A stretch of 64,000 nt of DNA from Pedosphaera sp. (GCA_025359965.1 JANYDC010000136.1:62001-126000), one strand, 5' to 3'; shown: positions 37,744 through 48,074, counted from the stretch's first letter. Translations and numbers: made by a program. Notes: generated by a model not told the origin, from the sequence alone.

Positions 37744-39078
37744 ATGCTCACGATTTACGGACAAAAAAATCGGTTCTGCGACGGAGTTAGCCGTCGCAAC
37801 TTCCTAAAGGTAGGCACTTTGGGAATGGCTGGCTTGTCACTCCCGCAGTTGTTTCGCGCAGAGGCCGCCAAGGGCAAAGGCTTGGACCACAAGGCCGTGA
37901 TCATGATTTTCCTGCCAGGGGGTCCGTCCCATCAGGACATGTTCGATCTGAAAATGGACGCCCCGTCCGAAATTCGCGGCGAATTCAAGCCCATCTCCAC
38001 CAACGTTCCCGGCATCCAAATTTGCGAGCATCTGCCTAAGATGGCCAAATTGATGGATAAAATGGCTCTCATCCGCTCCATTGTCGGTGCCACCGGCGAT
38101 CACTACGCCTTTCAATGCCTCACCGGCAGACCCCATCAAAACCAGCCCGCTGGTGGATGGCCCAGCATTGGCTCGGTGGTTTCCAAGTTGCAAGGGCCTG
38201 TCACCAAGGAGATTCCACCATTTATTGGATTATCCCCAAAGATGGGACATATGGAATGGGCCGATTCTGGCACTCCCGGATTCTTGGGCGTGGGGCACGC
38301 CCCATTCAAACCCGATGGAGCAGGCAAGTCGGACATGGTGCTGAACGGTGTCACCTTGGATCGATTGGCCGACCGCAAGAACCTCTTGAAAAGTTTTGAC
38401 CGCTTCCGTCGCGATGTCGATTCCAGCGGAATCATGCAGGGCATGGACGCATTCAATGAACAGGCCTTTAACATGCTGACATCCAGCAAATTACTTGAGG
38501 CTTTGGATGTTGAAAAAGAGGATCAATCCATGCGCGATATGTATGGGAAGGGCGACCCCCGCAATCGCGACGATGGCGGTCCCAAACTCATGGAGCAGTT
38601 CTTGGTGGCTCGTCGTTTGGTCGAAGCGGGTGCCCGTTGCGTTACGTTGGCTTTCAGCCGCTGGGATCATCATGGCGACAATTTCGGTGCCTTGCGGCAG
38701 GACCTGCCGCTTTTGGATCAAGGCGTCAGCGCATTGATTACCGATCTGCATCAGCGTGGTTTGGACAAGGATGTGTCCGTCGTAGTTTGGGGCGAATTCG
38801 GGCGCACCCCCACCATCAACAAAGATGGTGGACGCGATCATTGGCCTCGTGTTTCCTGCGCCATGCTTGCCGGAGGTGGAATGAAAATGGGCCAAGTCAT
38901 TGGCGCCACGGACCGTTTGGGCGGAGAAGCCGTGGAAAGACCCGTCCAATTTGGCGAGGTTTTCTCAACTCTCTATCACAATTTGGGTATCGACCCCGGC
39001 GTGGCCTCACTTACCGATCTCACGGGACGCCCACAATATCTTACCGATGGGCATGCACCCATGCGTGAGTTGGTCTAA
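37744..39078 (+). CDS. DUF1501 protein, first of a tandem pair
   Basis: A Tat-type signal [19 protein letters not shown] (about residues 17-36) precedes a DUF1501 domain. Motifs are [42 protein letters not shown] and [18 protein letters not shown]. The fold is that of the alkaline phosphatase superfamily, and the Asp/His motifs are in place. The neighbouring gene (39087) is a close paralogue of nearly identical length. The first 32 bases of the two coding sequences are identical. It is the first of four genes in one direction with gaps of 6-8 bases. Substrate unknown. Confidence 0.92.
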   Translation: MLTIYGQKNRFCDGVSRRNFLKVGTLGMAGLSLPQLFRAEAAKGKGLDHKAVIMIFLPGGPSHQDMFDLKMDAPSEIRGEFKPISTNVPGIQICEHLPKMAKLMDKMALIRSIVGATGDHYAFQCLTGRPHQNQPAGGWPSIGSVVSKLQGPVTKEIPPFIGLSPKMGHMEWADSGTPGFLGVGHAPFKPDGAGKSDMVLNGVTLDRLADRKNLLKSFDRFRRDVDSSGIMQGMDAFNEQAFNMLTSSKLLEALDVEKEDQSMRDMYGKGDPRNRDDGGPKLMEQFLVARRLVEAGARCVTLAFSRWDHHGDNFGALRQDLPLLDQGVSALITDLHQRGLDKDVSVVVWGEFGRTPTINKDGGRDHWPRVSCAMLAGGGMKMGQVIGATDRLGGEAVERPVQFGEVFSTLYHNLGIDPGVASLTDLTGRPQYLTDGHAPMRELV

Positions 39079-39086
39079 TCTTTCGC

Positions 39087-40418
39087 ATGCTCACGATTTA
39101 CGGACAAAAAAATCGGTTTTGCGACGGTGTCAGTCGGCGTAATTTCCTGAAGATTGGGGCATTGGGGATGGGCGGGCTGGCTTTGCCCGGCCTTTTCAAA
39201 GCAGAGGCCGCTCAAGGAATTCGCAATTCCCACAAGGCTGTCATCATGATTTACCTGCCCGGCGGCCCGCCGCACCAGGATATGTACGACATCAAGGTGG
39301 ATGCGCCTTCTGAAATTCGCGGTGAATTCCGCGCCATCTCCACCAACGTTCCCGGCATCCGCATTTGCGAACATCTTCCCCGTTTGGCGGGAATGATGGA
39401 CAAACTCATCCCCATTCGGAGCGTGGTCGGAGCCACCGACAACCACACCGATTTTCAGTGCATGACCGGTCGTCGTGCCGTGCCGGGGCCTCCCGGCGGA
39501 TGGCCGAGCTTTGGCTCTGTCATCTCCAAAATTCAAGGCCCTCTTGAGCCCTCCGTCCCGCCTTTCATAGGTCTGGAGCCCACCATGAAGCACCATCCCT
39601 ATAATGCTGCGACACCTGGCTTTCTCGGTGTGGGCCACCGCAGCTTCAGACCGGAAGGCGACAGCCGCAGCGATATGGTGCTCAACGGTATCACTTTGGA
39701 CCGCCTCAACGATCGACGCACCTTGCTCACCGGCTTTGACAAATTCCGCCGCGATGTGGATGCCAGCGGAATGATGGAGGGCATGGACGCCTTCAACCAG
39801 CAGGCCTTTGGCATGCTGACCTCCAGCAAGCTGGTCGAAGCTCTGGATATCAGCCGTGAAAATCAGAAAACCCGCGATCTCTATGGGGGCGGGGACACCG
39901 CAGTCCGGGGCGATGCAGCCCCCCGTATCATCGAACAATTTCTCACCGCGCGTCGATTGGTCGAAGCGGGTGCGCGCGTCGTCACAGTCGCCTTTGGTTT
40001 CTGGGATTATCACGGCGACAACTTCAAAAATGCGAGGGAGGATTTTCCTTTGTTAGACCGCGGGGTCGCCGCTCTCGTAAATGACCTCCATCAACGCGGC
40101 CTGCACAAGGATGTTTCAGTCGTGGTATGGGGTGAGTTTGGCCGCACACCTGTAATTAACAAGACCGGCGGACGGGATCACTGGCCCAACCTTTCCTGCG
40201 CGTTGCTCGCTGGCGGCGGCATGAAGACCGGCCAGGTCATCGGCGCCACGGATCGTCTCGGCGGCGAAGCCACTGAGCGACCGGTGAATTTTGGTGAAGT
40301 GTTCGCCACTCTCTACCACAACATGGGCATAGATGTTTCCAACACCACCGTAACTGATCTCAACGGACGTCCAACCTACCTTGTGGATGGATTTGAACCC
40401 ATGAAAGAACTGGTCTGA
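39087..40418 (+). CDS. DUF1501 protein, second of a tandem pair
   Basis: It is a paralogue of the preceding gene, with the same architecture: Tat-type signal [48 protein letters not shown] and GGRDHWPNLSCALLAGGG. Length differs by one residue. The proteins differ mostly in surface segments around residues 140-280, which suggests distinct substrates or partners. It starts eight bases after the first copy and ends six bases before the DUF1549/DUF1553 gene. Confidence 0.92.
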   Translation: MLTIYGQKNRFCDGVSRRNFLKIGALGMGGLALPGLFKAEAAQGIRNSHKAVIMIYLPGGPPHQDMYDIKVDAPSEIRGEFRAISTNVPGIRICEHLPRLAGMMDKLIPIRSVVGATDNHTDFQCMTGRRAVPGPPGGWPSFGSVISKIQGPLEPSVPPFIGLEPTMKHHPYNAATPGFLGVGHRSFRPEGDSRSDMVLNGITLDRLNDRRTLLTGFDKFRRDVDASGMMEGMDAFNQQAFGMLTSSKLVEALDISRENQKTRDLYGGGDTAVRGDAAPRIIEQFLTARRLVEAGARVVTVAFGFWDYHGDNFKNAREDFPLLDRGVAALVNDLHQRGLHKDVSVVVWGEFGRTPVINKTGGRDHWPNLSCALLAGGGMKTGQVIGATDRLGGEATERPVNFGEVFATLYHNMGIDVSNTTVTDLNGRPTYLVDGFEPMKELV

Positions 40419-40424
40419 CCGAGC

Positions 40425-42926
40425 ATGCTCCGCATTTTTCTAACACTTTCGCTGGCACTGAGCCTAAGTCCGAGCCAGTCGCGCGCTGAAGCCACCGCAG
40501 CCAAGCCCGCGCCAGCCAAGCCTACTCCGGCCAAAGTAGTTTCGCTCGAGCTCAGTGGTCAGCCTGGTGTCAGCGGCCCATTGCTTCTCAGCGGGCATGA
40601 CGCACGGCAGCAACTGCTCGTAACCGCCAAGACAGAAACAGGCCTGACCCTCGATCTGACTCGCGGAGTGCAGTATAAGATTGAACCCAAAGGCATTGCC
40701 GAAGTGGACACCAACGGCATGGTAGTCATCAAGGGTGATGGCAAAGCCGTCATCATTGCGTCCCTACCCAAAGGGCCGAAAACACAATTGCCTTTGGAAG
40801 TGATCAACACCAAAGAGGTGCTCCCGGTTAACTTCGCCAACCAGATCGTGCCGATTTTCACCAAGGCGGGCTGCAACGGTGGCGGATGTCACGGCAAGTC
40901 AGGCGGTCAGAACGGATTTAAACTGTCCCTGCTCGGTTTTGAGCCGACCGAAGATTACGAGTACTTGGTGAAGGAAGCCAAAGCCCGCCGTATTTTCCCC
41001 GCCGCACCGGATCGCAGCCTGCTTTTGCTCAAAGCCACAGGAATCCTCCCGCACGGCGGCGGCAAGAAATTGGAGCCCGACAGCCAGGATTACCGCCTGC
41101 TGATTCGCTGGATCAATCAAGGCATGCCCTTTGGCAAAACCAATGATCCAATCCTAACCAAAATCGAGGTTCACCCGCGAGAGTGCACGCTGCCCCTCGG
41201 CGCGTCTCAACAATTGGTGGTCATGGCCACTTATAGCGACGGCCGCAAGGAGGACGTCACGCGTAGCGCATTGTTCGAGCCGAACGATAAAAACATGGCC
41301 AAGAGCGACGCCAATGGTCTGGTCCAATTGTTTGAGCAACCCGGTGATGTCGCTGTCATGGTGCGCTACCAAAGCCGCGTCAGTGTGTCCCGTTTGACCA
41401 TCCCGCTCGGTGCAATCGTGGATCATCTTCCCCAAACCAACAATTTCATTGATGACCTGGTTTTTGCGAAACTCAAGAAGCTGGGTCTTCCCCCGTCGAA
41501 AATGTGTGACGACGCCACCTTTATCCGGCGTGTGACGCTCGATGTGGCGGGCCGCCTTCCCACCATCCCCGAGACCGAGGCCTTTCTTTCCGACAAAGAC
41601 GCAGCCAAACGAGCCATCTTGGTGGATCGCCTGTTGCAGAGCGGTGATTATGCGGACTTCTTTGCTAATAAATGGAGTGCCCTGCTGCGCAATAAACGCG
41701 CCGAGGCCAATCAATCCCGTGGAACGGCTGCTTTCTATTCCTGGATTCGTGACAGTCTCTTCGACAACAAACCGTTCGATCAATTCGTCCGCGAAATCGT
41801 CGCAGCCTCAGGCGACATCGGCGAAAATCCGCCGGTGGCTTGGTACCGCCAGGTCAAGAGCATGAATTCCCAGGTTGAGGATACGGCGCAATTATTTTTA
41901 GGGCAGCGGTTGCAGTGTGCCCAGTGCCACCATCACCCCTACGAAAAATGGAGTCAGGAGGATTACTACAGCCTCTCCGCTTTCTTCAGCCAGGTTGATC
42001 GCCGTCGCGGCGACCAACCGGGCGAGGAAGTCATCTTCCACCGCCGTGGGGAGGCCGGCGCTGAGAACAAGAAAACCAAGAAGCAGGTTCGCCCCGCGGC
42101 CTTGGGCACCAAAATGGACCAACTAACCAGGGATGACGATCCTCGTCAATCATTGGCCGATTGGATGGGATCGAAGGATAATCCATTCTTCGCCAAAGCT
42201 TTGGCCAACCGCTATTGGAAGCATTTCCTCGGACGTGGACTGGTGGATCCCGAAGACGACATGCGCGAAACGAATCCCCCCAGCAACCCCGAGTTGCTCG
42301 AAGTACTGGGCGCAAGCTTCAAGGCCAGCGGGTTCGATCTAAAGCAAATGGTGCGTACCATCGTGGGATCAACCACCTATCAGCTCAGCTCGATTCCCAA
42401 TGCCTACAACGCCAAGGATAAACAAAACTTCTCGCGTTACTTCCCGAAACGATTGCCCGCCGAAGTGCTTTACGATGCGGTGAACGTCGCGCTGAAAACT
42501 GAGAGCCATTTCGAGGGCATGCCCGTCGGACTCCACGCCTTGCAGTTGCCCGATAACAGCTTCAACACCTCATCCTATTTTCTAACCGTTTTCGGGCGTC
42601 CCGATTCAAGCAGCTCCTGCGAATGTGAACGCTCACAGGACGCCAGCCTCGCTCAGTGTTTGCACCTGCTTAATGCCAAGGAAATACAGGAAAAGCTCGC
42701 CGCTGACACAGGAAGACCCGCAGCAATGGCCAAGGATGACAAACGATCCGACGAAGAGAAGCTGAAGGAAATGTACCGGCTGCTTTTTGCCCGGGACCCG
42801 GTGTCCGAGGAATCCAACCTCGCCAAGTCGCACCTTGAAAAGCTCGGGCCCGAAAAACATCGTGCCGCTTACGAAGACGTGGTTTGGGCTTTGCTCAATA
42901 CCAAGGAATTTCTGTTCAACCACTAA
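40425..42926 (+). CDS. Secreted cytochrome-like / DUF1549 / DUF1553 protein
   Basis: The signal peptide is followed by a Lys/Pro/Ala-rich linker and a bacterial Ig-like segment (about 35-130). A cytochrome-like segment carries GCNGGGCHGKSGG (a CX4CH heme-type motif). A second Ig-like domain follows (about 245-330), then DUF1549 with LQCAQCHHHPYEKW, and DUF1553 near the C-terminus. The 833-residue protein is the usual partner of the DUF1501 proteins encoded just upstream. It differs from the protein at 20676 in its N-terminal modules and heme motif. Confidence 0.92.
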   Translation: MLRIFLTLSLALSLSPSQSRAEATAAKPAPAKPTPAKVVSLELSGQPGVSGPLLLSGHDARQQLLVTAKTETGLTLDLTRGVQYKIEPKGIAEVDTNGMVVIKGDGKAVIIASLPKGPKTQLPLEVINTKEVLPVNFANQIVPIFTKAGCNGGGCHGKSGGQNGFKLSLLGFEPTEDYEYLVKEAKARRIFPAAPDRSLLLLKATGILPHGGGKKLEPDSQDYRLLIRWINQGMPFGKTNDPILTKIEVHPRECTLPLGASQQLVVMATYSDGRKEDVTRSALFEPNDKNMAKSDANGLVQLFEQPGDVAVMVRYQSRVSVSRLTIPLGAIVDHLPQTNNFIDDLVFAKLKKLGLPPSKMCDDATFIRRVTLDVAGRLPTIPETEAFLSDKDAAKRAILVDRLLQSGDYADFFANKWSALLRNKRAEANQSRGTAAFYSWIRDSLFDNKPFDQFVREIVAASGDIGENPPVAWYRQVKSMNSQVEDTAQLFLGQRLQCAQCHHHPYEKWSQEDYYSLSAFFSQVDRRRGDQPGEEVIFHRRGEAGAENKKTKKQVRPAALGTKMDQLTRDDDPRQSLADWMGSKDNPFFAKALANRYWKHFLGRGLVDPEDDMRETNPPSNPELLEVLGASFKASGFDLKQMVRTIVGSTTYQLSSIPNAYNAKDKQNFSRYFPKRLPAEVLYDAVNVALKTESHFEGMPVGLHALQLPDNSFNTSSYFLTVFGRPDSSSSCECERSQDASLAQCLHLLNAKEIQEKLAADTGRPAAMAKDDKRSDEEKLKEMYRLLFARDPVSEESNLAKSHLEKLGPEKHRAAYEDVVWALLNTKEFLFNH

Positions 42927-42932
42927 AAGCTC

Positions 42933-45530
42933 GTGGGTAGCAGATTTCTCTGGGTTCTTGGTTTGTGGGCGGGGGTGGCTTCATCGTTGCTTGCCCAGCT
43001 CCCCAACCCGGCTGTGTCCGCGCTGAGCCCCATGGGTGGGCAACGGGGCACGTCGCTTCGCATTCAAGCTTTTGGCGATCATCTGGACGAACCCCGCGAA
43101 TTAATTTTGTCAGGCAACGGACTACCTCCGCGAGCGATTGGCGTGGCCACCAACCTCCCCAATCTCCCCGTCGCCGGAGAGGCGTTCTTCCATGTTAACC
43201 TGCCTTCTGACTTGGCCTTGGGCACATACGAGGCCCGTTTTCTGGGTCGTTTCGGCCTGAGCAATCCCCGCGCCTTTGTAGTCGACGAGTTGGCTGAACG
43301 AGCTTCCGACATGGGCGGCGACAAACCGGAGAACGCTCCTGAACTGACACTGCCAGCCCTCATGAACGGGCGGACTGATCCTTCGCGCATCAATCATTAC
43401 CGGTTCAAACTCGACGCAGGCCAGCGCATCGCCATTGACATCAGCGCAAGGGATTTGGATTCACGGCTGGAACCGAGGATGATCATTTTCGGCCCCGATG
43501 GAAATGAGGTTACTCACGGCGCACGCGGCGAGGGTATGGATTTTAAAGCCGCCCGTGCTGGCTCATATCTGCTCCAAGTTTCCGATACCACCTACCGTGG
43601 CGGGGTCGATTACGGCTACCGCATCGAAATCAGCACCCGGCCGCGCATTGATGCTGCCTGGCGGACCAGTGCAACCGGAATGGAAATGATCGGACGTTTC
43701 CTTCCCAATGCCACACCTTGGAACGGACCCAAACTACGCGGGGTCACTTTGGATCTGTTGCGCCGGGACGGCTTCACTTTGACCGCCCGTTCCACATCCT
43801 TCCGCCGCGTGGTCGAAGCTGATGCTCAGACCCGAAAGGTTGATCCCGGTTTTGCTGTGGCCTTGGCTGATTACCCCCAATTGCCCGACTGGCCTCTGAC
43901 TAATTGGCTGGGCTCGGTGAGCTTAACCAATGCCCCTTCGCTGGCCATTCAACCACCGGTCATCATCCCCGGCCTGCTTCCTCCGTCGCGAGTCACCTCG
44001 GCATGGGAGTTCACTGCCCATAAAGGCGAGGTTTGGTTGATCGATGTTCTGGGTCATCGTCTCGGCTTGACCGCGTCCTCCATGGTGCTGGTTCAACGTG
44101 TGAGCACCAACAATACCGGTAAGATTGAGTTGGCCGACATCCGTGATGCGCGGGAGCGCGATGGCAACATCGGCTCGAATGAGTATCCTTTTGCCAGCCG
44201 CGATTCGATGCTTCGCTGGGAAGTGGCTGACGACGGTTTTTACCGTGTGTCTCTTCGTGATCTTTTTGCGTCGACTGCCCCGGACCCACGGCGGGCCTGC
44301 TACCTTTCCATCCGCCACAGCTCGCCTCGTTTTGTCGCCGTCGCCGCGCCGCTCATGCCGCTCAACGTCAACCGCGAGCTTCGCGACAGTCTTCGTTGGT
44401 CCGCCAACATTGCACCGGGCGCAGTCTTGCCCGTTCGCATCTACGTCCAGCGCTTGGACGGTTTCGATGATCCTGTGCAAATCGCGCTTCAGAATCCTCC
44501 AGCAGGATTGCACGCTTTGCCCTGTGCCATCGAGCGCGGTAAATCAGTCGGTTATCTTTGGCTCACTGCCGATACCAATGCTTTGACCTCCTCAACTCTC
44601 CTCGATTTGGTGGCCACCAGTGGCAGTCAGTCCGTGAAAGTCGAGGGGGCCACCGTCATTACCCCTGCCGCTGATTACAATTTGGAGCCCACCTCCTCCC
44701 GCTTGACCCGCGATTCGCTGGCGCTGGCCATTCCCCCTGCTGGCCTTAGTCTCGTCTCAGCCGCCCTCGCCACCAACATGGTTTTGGAAACCTCACGCGG
44801 CGGCAAACTGAGCATCCCCTACTCCCTCGCTCGAAACGCCGAACTCAGCGGGACCATGAAAGTCCGCACCCTGCTGGACAACTCGAAGGAATTCGACGTC
44901 GATACCAAGTCCACCAATTTCACCGTGGAACTCGAAATGACCCAGGCCAAACTTCCCCCCGGCAAACACACTCTCGGCCTGCTTCTGCAACCCAAGGTCA
45001 AATTCAATCGCTACAGCCCGGAGGCACGAATCAAGATTGAAGCACTTCAAAAAGAATCTCAGCAGACCATCGACGCCAACTCCAAAGAAGGCGGCGATAA
45101 AGCCAAGAAGGAACAAGCCGAAAAAGATCTCAACAACTACAAGAACCTTCTAAACACCTCGGAAATCACCGGAAGTTTTTACTCCGCTCCCGTGGAAATC
45201 ACCGTCCGCGAAATGCCAACTATTGTGACTCTTGAGCCAGCCACAGTCCAAGTCGCTCTAGGAAAAAAGGCCGAGATCAAATGCACCGTTGTCCGCCAAT
45301 TTGGCTTCGACGAAGCCGTCGAACTCGCTCTCTCAGGCCCTGATCAGTTGAAGGAAGTCATCTACGGAAAAATCACCGTAGCCAAAGGCTCCAACGATGG
45401 CGTGCTAACCCTTGAAACAAAACCAGCAACCCCTGCCGGTTCCTATTCCCTCAAGCTCACCACCGCACTCAAGTTCAACGGCGAAGACCTCAAAAGCGAT
45501 CAAACCGCGCCCCTCCAAGTCGGCCCTTAA
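42933..45530 (+). CDS. Secreted protein with pre-peptidase C-terminal (PPC)-like domains
   Basis: The GTG start at 42933 lies six bases after the previous stop and gives a signal peptide (FLWVLGLWAGVASSLLAQ). An IPT/Ig-like N-terminus (ALSPMGGQRGTSL) is followed by a PPC-like domain (about residues 135-230, HYRFKLDAGQRIAIDI and AGSYLLQVSDTTY). Long beta-rich regions follow, with a Lys/Glu/Ala-rich helical patch near 700-740. Such proteins often close DUF1501/DUF1549 operons. It has no catalytic motif and may bind the substrate of the cluster. Confidence 0.85.
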   Translation: MGSRFLWVLGLWAGVASSLLAQLPNPAVSALSPMGGQRGTSLRIQAFGDHLDEPRELILSGNGLPPRAIGVATNLPNLPVAGEAFFHVNLPSDLALGTYEARFLGRFGLSNPRAFVVDELAERASDMGGDKPENAPELTLPALMNGRTDPSRINHYRFKLDAGQRIAIDISARDLDSRLEPRMIIFGPDGNEVTHGARGEGMDFKAARAGSYLLQVSDTTYRGGVDYGYRIEISTRPRIDAAWRTSATGMEMIGRFLPNATPWNGPKLRGVTLDLLRRDGFTLTARSTSFRRVVEADAQTRKVDPGFAVALADYPQLPDWPLTNWLGSVSLTNAPSLAIQPPVIIPGLLPPSRVTSAWEFTAHKGEVWLIDVLGHRLGLTASSMVLVQRVSTNNTGKIELADIRDARERDGNIGSNEYPFASRDSMLRWEVADDGFYRVSLRDLFASTAPDPRRACYLSIRHSSPRFVAVAAPLMPLNVNRELRDSLRWSANIAPGAVLPVRIYVQRLDGFDDPVQIALQNPPAGLHALPCAIERGKSVGYLWLTADTNALTSSTLLDLVATSGSQSVKVEGATVITPAADYNLEPTSSRLTRDSLALAIPPAGLSLVSAALATNMVLETSRGGKLSIPYSLARNAELSGTMKVRTLLDNSKEFDVDTKSTNFTVELEMTQAKLPPGKHTLGLLLQPKVKFNRYSPEARIKIEALQKESQQTIDANSKEGGDKAKKEQAEKDLNNYKNLLNTSEITGSFYSAPVEITVREMPTIVTLEPATVQVALGKKAEIKCTVVRQFGFDEAVELALSGPDQLKEVIYGKITVAKGSNDGVLTLETKPATPAGSYSLKLTTALKFNGEDLKSDQTAPLQVGP

Positions 45531-45536
45531 GACAAG

Positions 45537-45554
45537 AAACGGACACGTTTTTTT
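45537..45554 (+). terminator. Weak candidate terminator after the PPC gene
   Basis: A five-pair stem AAACG/CGTTT around a GACA loop merges into a run of seven T residues. The stem is short, so this is tentative. Confidence 0.3.
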
Positions 45555-45644
45555 GTATCGTGCGCTTGACGATTCCGGAGAATGAGGTTCTCCTGAAGCA
45601 GTTATCCGTGAGGCATCTCCTGTTATTGAGCCCCACAAAGCGAG

Positions 45645-47048
45645 ATGCTGTTTAACTCGAACACGTTCCTGATTTTTTTCGCAATCATCCTTGGCTTATA
45701 CCATGGTGTTTGTAGAACGCTGTTCGCCCGGAATCTCCTAATCCTGCTAGCCAGTTATGTATTCTATGGTTGGTGGGACTACCATTTTCTCGCCCTGCTT
45801 ATCTGTTCAAGCCTGGTGGACTTTGGTGTCGGCCTTGCACTCGGCGCAACGAATACTGTTCGCTTCAGAAAGGCAATCCTCTTCATTAGCGTCCTCGTCA
45901 ATCTGAGTTTTCTCGGATTCTTCAAATATTACGATTTTTTCGCCAAATCGTTTGCTTCCATGGTTGAGCAACTGGGTTGGCATGTGGATTTGCCTGTTCT
46001 GCAACTTGTGCTGCCAATCGGTATTTCTTTCTATACTTTCCAATCCCTGAGTTACGCCATCGATGTCTATCGTGAGACGATCAAGCCGACGCGCAATCTC
46101 GTAAATTTTCTCGCGCACATTGCCTTTTTCCCCCAACTAGTCGCCGGACCCATTGAACGCGCAACCAACCTTCTTCCTCAGTTCGAACGAACACTGACTG
46201 TCACCTGGCAAATGTTTGAGGAAGGTTTTTGGCTGATTTTGTGGGGTTTGTTCAAAAAGGTCGTAATTGCCGACAGTCTTTATGCGCTTGTGAGCCTGAT
46301 CTTCGGCAACGCTGCTGATTTGGATTCGGGCCCACTAACAATTCTCGGATCTCTTGCTTTCGGCGTTCAAATTTATTGCGATTTTTCTGGGTATTCCGAC
46401 ATCGCACGCGGAACCGCCAAATGGCTTGGCTTCGAGCTGATGATGAATTTTAACCTGCCGTATTTGTCTCGTAGCCTAATTGAATTCTGGCGTCGCTGGC
46501 ACATCAGCCTTTCCACTTGGATTCGCGACTATCTTTACTATCCGCTGGGAGGAAATCGTTTGGGCCCCTCACGATCCGCTGCGAATCTGGTTCTCACTAT
46601 GCTACTTGCCGGCCTGTGGCACGGAGCGGGTCTGAACTTTGTCAGTTGGGGCCTCTGGCACGGGTTTGCCCTACTTGTTGCAAGAGGGATAGCCCGCTTC
46701 ACTGAGACCAGCCGTGGTTGGCGAGTCGTGCAATGGATGTGGATGATCATCGCTGTTTTTTATGGCTGGCTCCTTTTTCGTGCCCAGTCAGTTGATCAAA
46801 TCTACAAGATGACGGTAAGCCTAACCCAAATTCAAACTCCGATCTGGTTCATTCAGGCGGCAGTCTATGCCGGAATTTTCATCCTGCCGCTCGCCATAGT
46901 CGAGCTGGTTCAATCGTTTTACCCTAAGTCGACACTGGTAAGCACGTGGCCAGTTGCAATTCGCGGTTGCGCGCAAGCCGCATTGATTTTAGGTATCCTT
47001 TTTTATTGGGAACGGCGCGAAGTGCCCTTCATCTATTTTCAATTTTGA
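45645..47048 (+). CDS. MBOAT-family O-acyltransferase (AlgI/PatA-like)
   Basis: This is a membrane-bound O-acyltransferase of 467 aa with about ten hydrophobic segments. Family motifs are PIGISFYTFQSLSYAIDVYR, FWRRWHISLSTWIRDYLYYP and LLAGLWHGAGLNFVSWGLWHG, the last containing the catalytic His. The family moves acyl groups, usually acetyl, across the membrane onto exopolysaccharide or cell wall sugars. The next gene, six bases downstream, encodes a membrane-anchored SGNH-like protein, a normal partner that completes transfer outside. The target polymer is unknown. Confidence 0.93.
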   Translation: MLFNSNTFLIFFAIILGLYHGVCRTLFARNLLILLASYVFYGWWDYHFLALLICSSLVDFGVGLALGATNTVRFRKAILFISVLVNLSFLGFFKYYDFFAKSFASMVEQLGWHVDLPVLQLVLPIGISFYTFQSLSYAIDVYRETIKPTRNLVNFLAHIAFFPQLVAGPIERATNLLPQFERTLTVTWQMFEEGFWLILWGLFKKVVIADSLYALVSLIFGNAADLDSGPLTILGSLAFGVQIYCDFSGYSDIARGTAKWLGFELMMNFNLPYLSRSLIEFWRRWHISLSTWIRDYLYYPLGGNRLGPSRSAANLVLTMLLAGLWHGAGLNFVSWGLWHGFALLVARGIARFTETSRGWRVVQWMWMIIAVFYGWLLFRAQSVDQIYKMTVSLTQIQTPIWFIQAAVYAGIFILPLAIVELVQSFYPKSTLVSTWPVAIRGCAQAALILGILFYWERREVPFIYFQF

Positions 47049-47053
47049 AAACG

Positions 47054-48058
47054 ATGCGAAGCCACCACTGCCAGTTCACTGCCGTTCAGGCAATCCGGTA
47101 TTTGCTGGCACCGTTTCTTTGGATTGTCCTCTTCGCGTCGGTCGTTCACCTTGTTGCTCGACTTGGTTCCGCCAGCCACGGATATCCGTCTGCAAGTGTG
47201 GCCAACGTCGTGTTATTGCACCAGTGGGAGTCCAGCGCCAGAATCTCACCTGTTGATCTCATTTGCCTTGGTGACTCTTCCTGCTTGATGGATGTAAACC
47301 CGAGACAGATGTCGCGCGCTCTCAGCAAAACGGCTGATTGTTCCGTCTTGAACCTCGGCACCCTAAGCCTCGTGACCATGGATTCATTTGCAGAAATGGT
47401 TCAGCGTTCGGCTGCCGCCAATCCGGACCGTCTACAGAATGTACTTTTGCTTGTTCACCCTGAAATGCTTAGGAATGCCGGAAAGAAAAGCACCATGTTC
47501 CTCAATGAAGACTTGGTTTACGACTCATTGGCATGCCGCACTGAGACTGTTCGCGAAAGCCTTGTGTGTCTGGCTGGTCTGGACAAACTGGATAAATTGA
47601 TGGTGCGTAAAATAGTGCCGCAGCCTCTGCCCAATAATTTTGGCACGTATTTTGGTTTTGTCTCGGTGATGCACCGCCACATGGATTTCACGGGTGGCAG
47701 TGCGGTCGATCCCAGCACATTTAAAAATGATCAGAAGACCGGTGTCTCCTATTCCGCGGATTCAGACGTGCTCGAAGCAAGCCGTCGCTTTCGTCTGAAA
47801 ATGCCAGCAAACATAAGGCTTACTTTAGGTTTGACCCCCATCCCGGCGGTATACGTCAAATCCGGTTATAGGGAAGAATACCGCGCTATGCTGGAGGCTT
47901 GGTCAGAGGCAATCAAGCCTGACGCCGTTCTGCGCGATTTACCACCTACCCTGCCTGGGACATACTTTGCCACTCACACCCATCTTAATCCCATCGGAGC
48001 AAGAGTTTTTACAAAATTGCTTGCCAACTCTTTTGCGAAAACCAAACGGACTCCATAG
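47054..48058 (+). CDS. Membrane-anchored SGNH-like partner of the MBOAT protein
   Basis: From the ATG at 47054 (334 aa) there is one N-terminal membrane segment (YLLAPFLWIVLFASVVHLVA). An SGNH-like extracellular domain follows: LICLGDSSCLMDVNP holds the nucleophile-type GDS motif, and THTHLNPIGARVF near the C-terminus could give the catalytic His. The frame continues upstream to 46946 inside the MBOAT gene, but this start lies six bases after the MBOAT stop. The pairing resembles AlgI with AlgJ/AlgX-type proteins. Enzyme activity is inferred. Confidence 0.8.
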   Translation: MRSHHCQFTAVQAIRYLLAPFLWIVLFASVVHLVARLGSASHGYPSASVANVVLLHQWESSARISPVDLICLGDSSCLMDVNPRQMSRALSKTADCSVLNLGTLSLVTMDSFAEMVQRSAAANPDRLQNVLLLVHPEMLRNAGKKSTMFLNEDLVYDSLACRTETVRESLVCLAGLDKLDKLMVRKIVPQPLPNNFGTYFGFVSVMHRHMDFTGGSAVDPSTFKNDQKTGVSYSADSDVLEASRRFRLKMPANIRLTLGLTPIPAVYVKSGYREEYRAMLEAWSEAIKPDAVLRDLPPTLPGTYFATHTHLNPIGARVFTKLLANSFAKTKRTP

Positions 48059-48074
48059 ACCCAAAACCAACCAT

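Noticed and set aside
45645-48058. Alginate biosynthesis locus
   Set aside because: Only the MBOAT and its SGNH-like partner are present; no alginate polymerase, epimerase or export genes are nearby.
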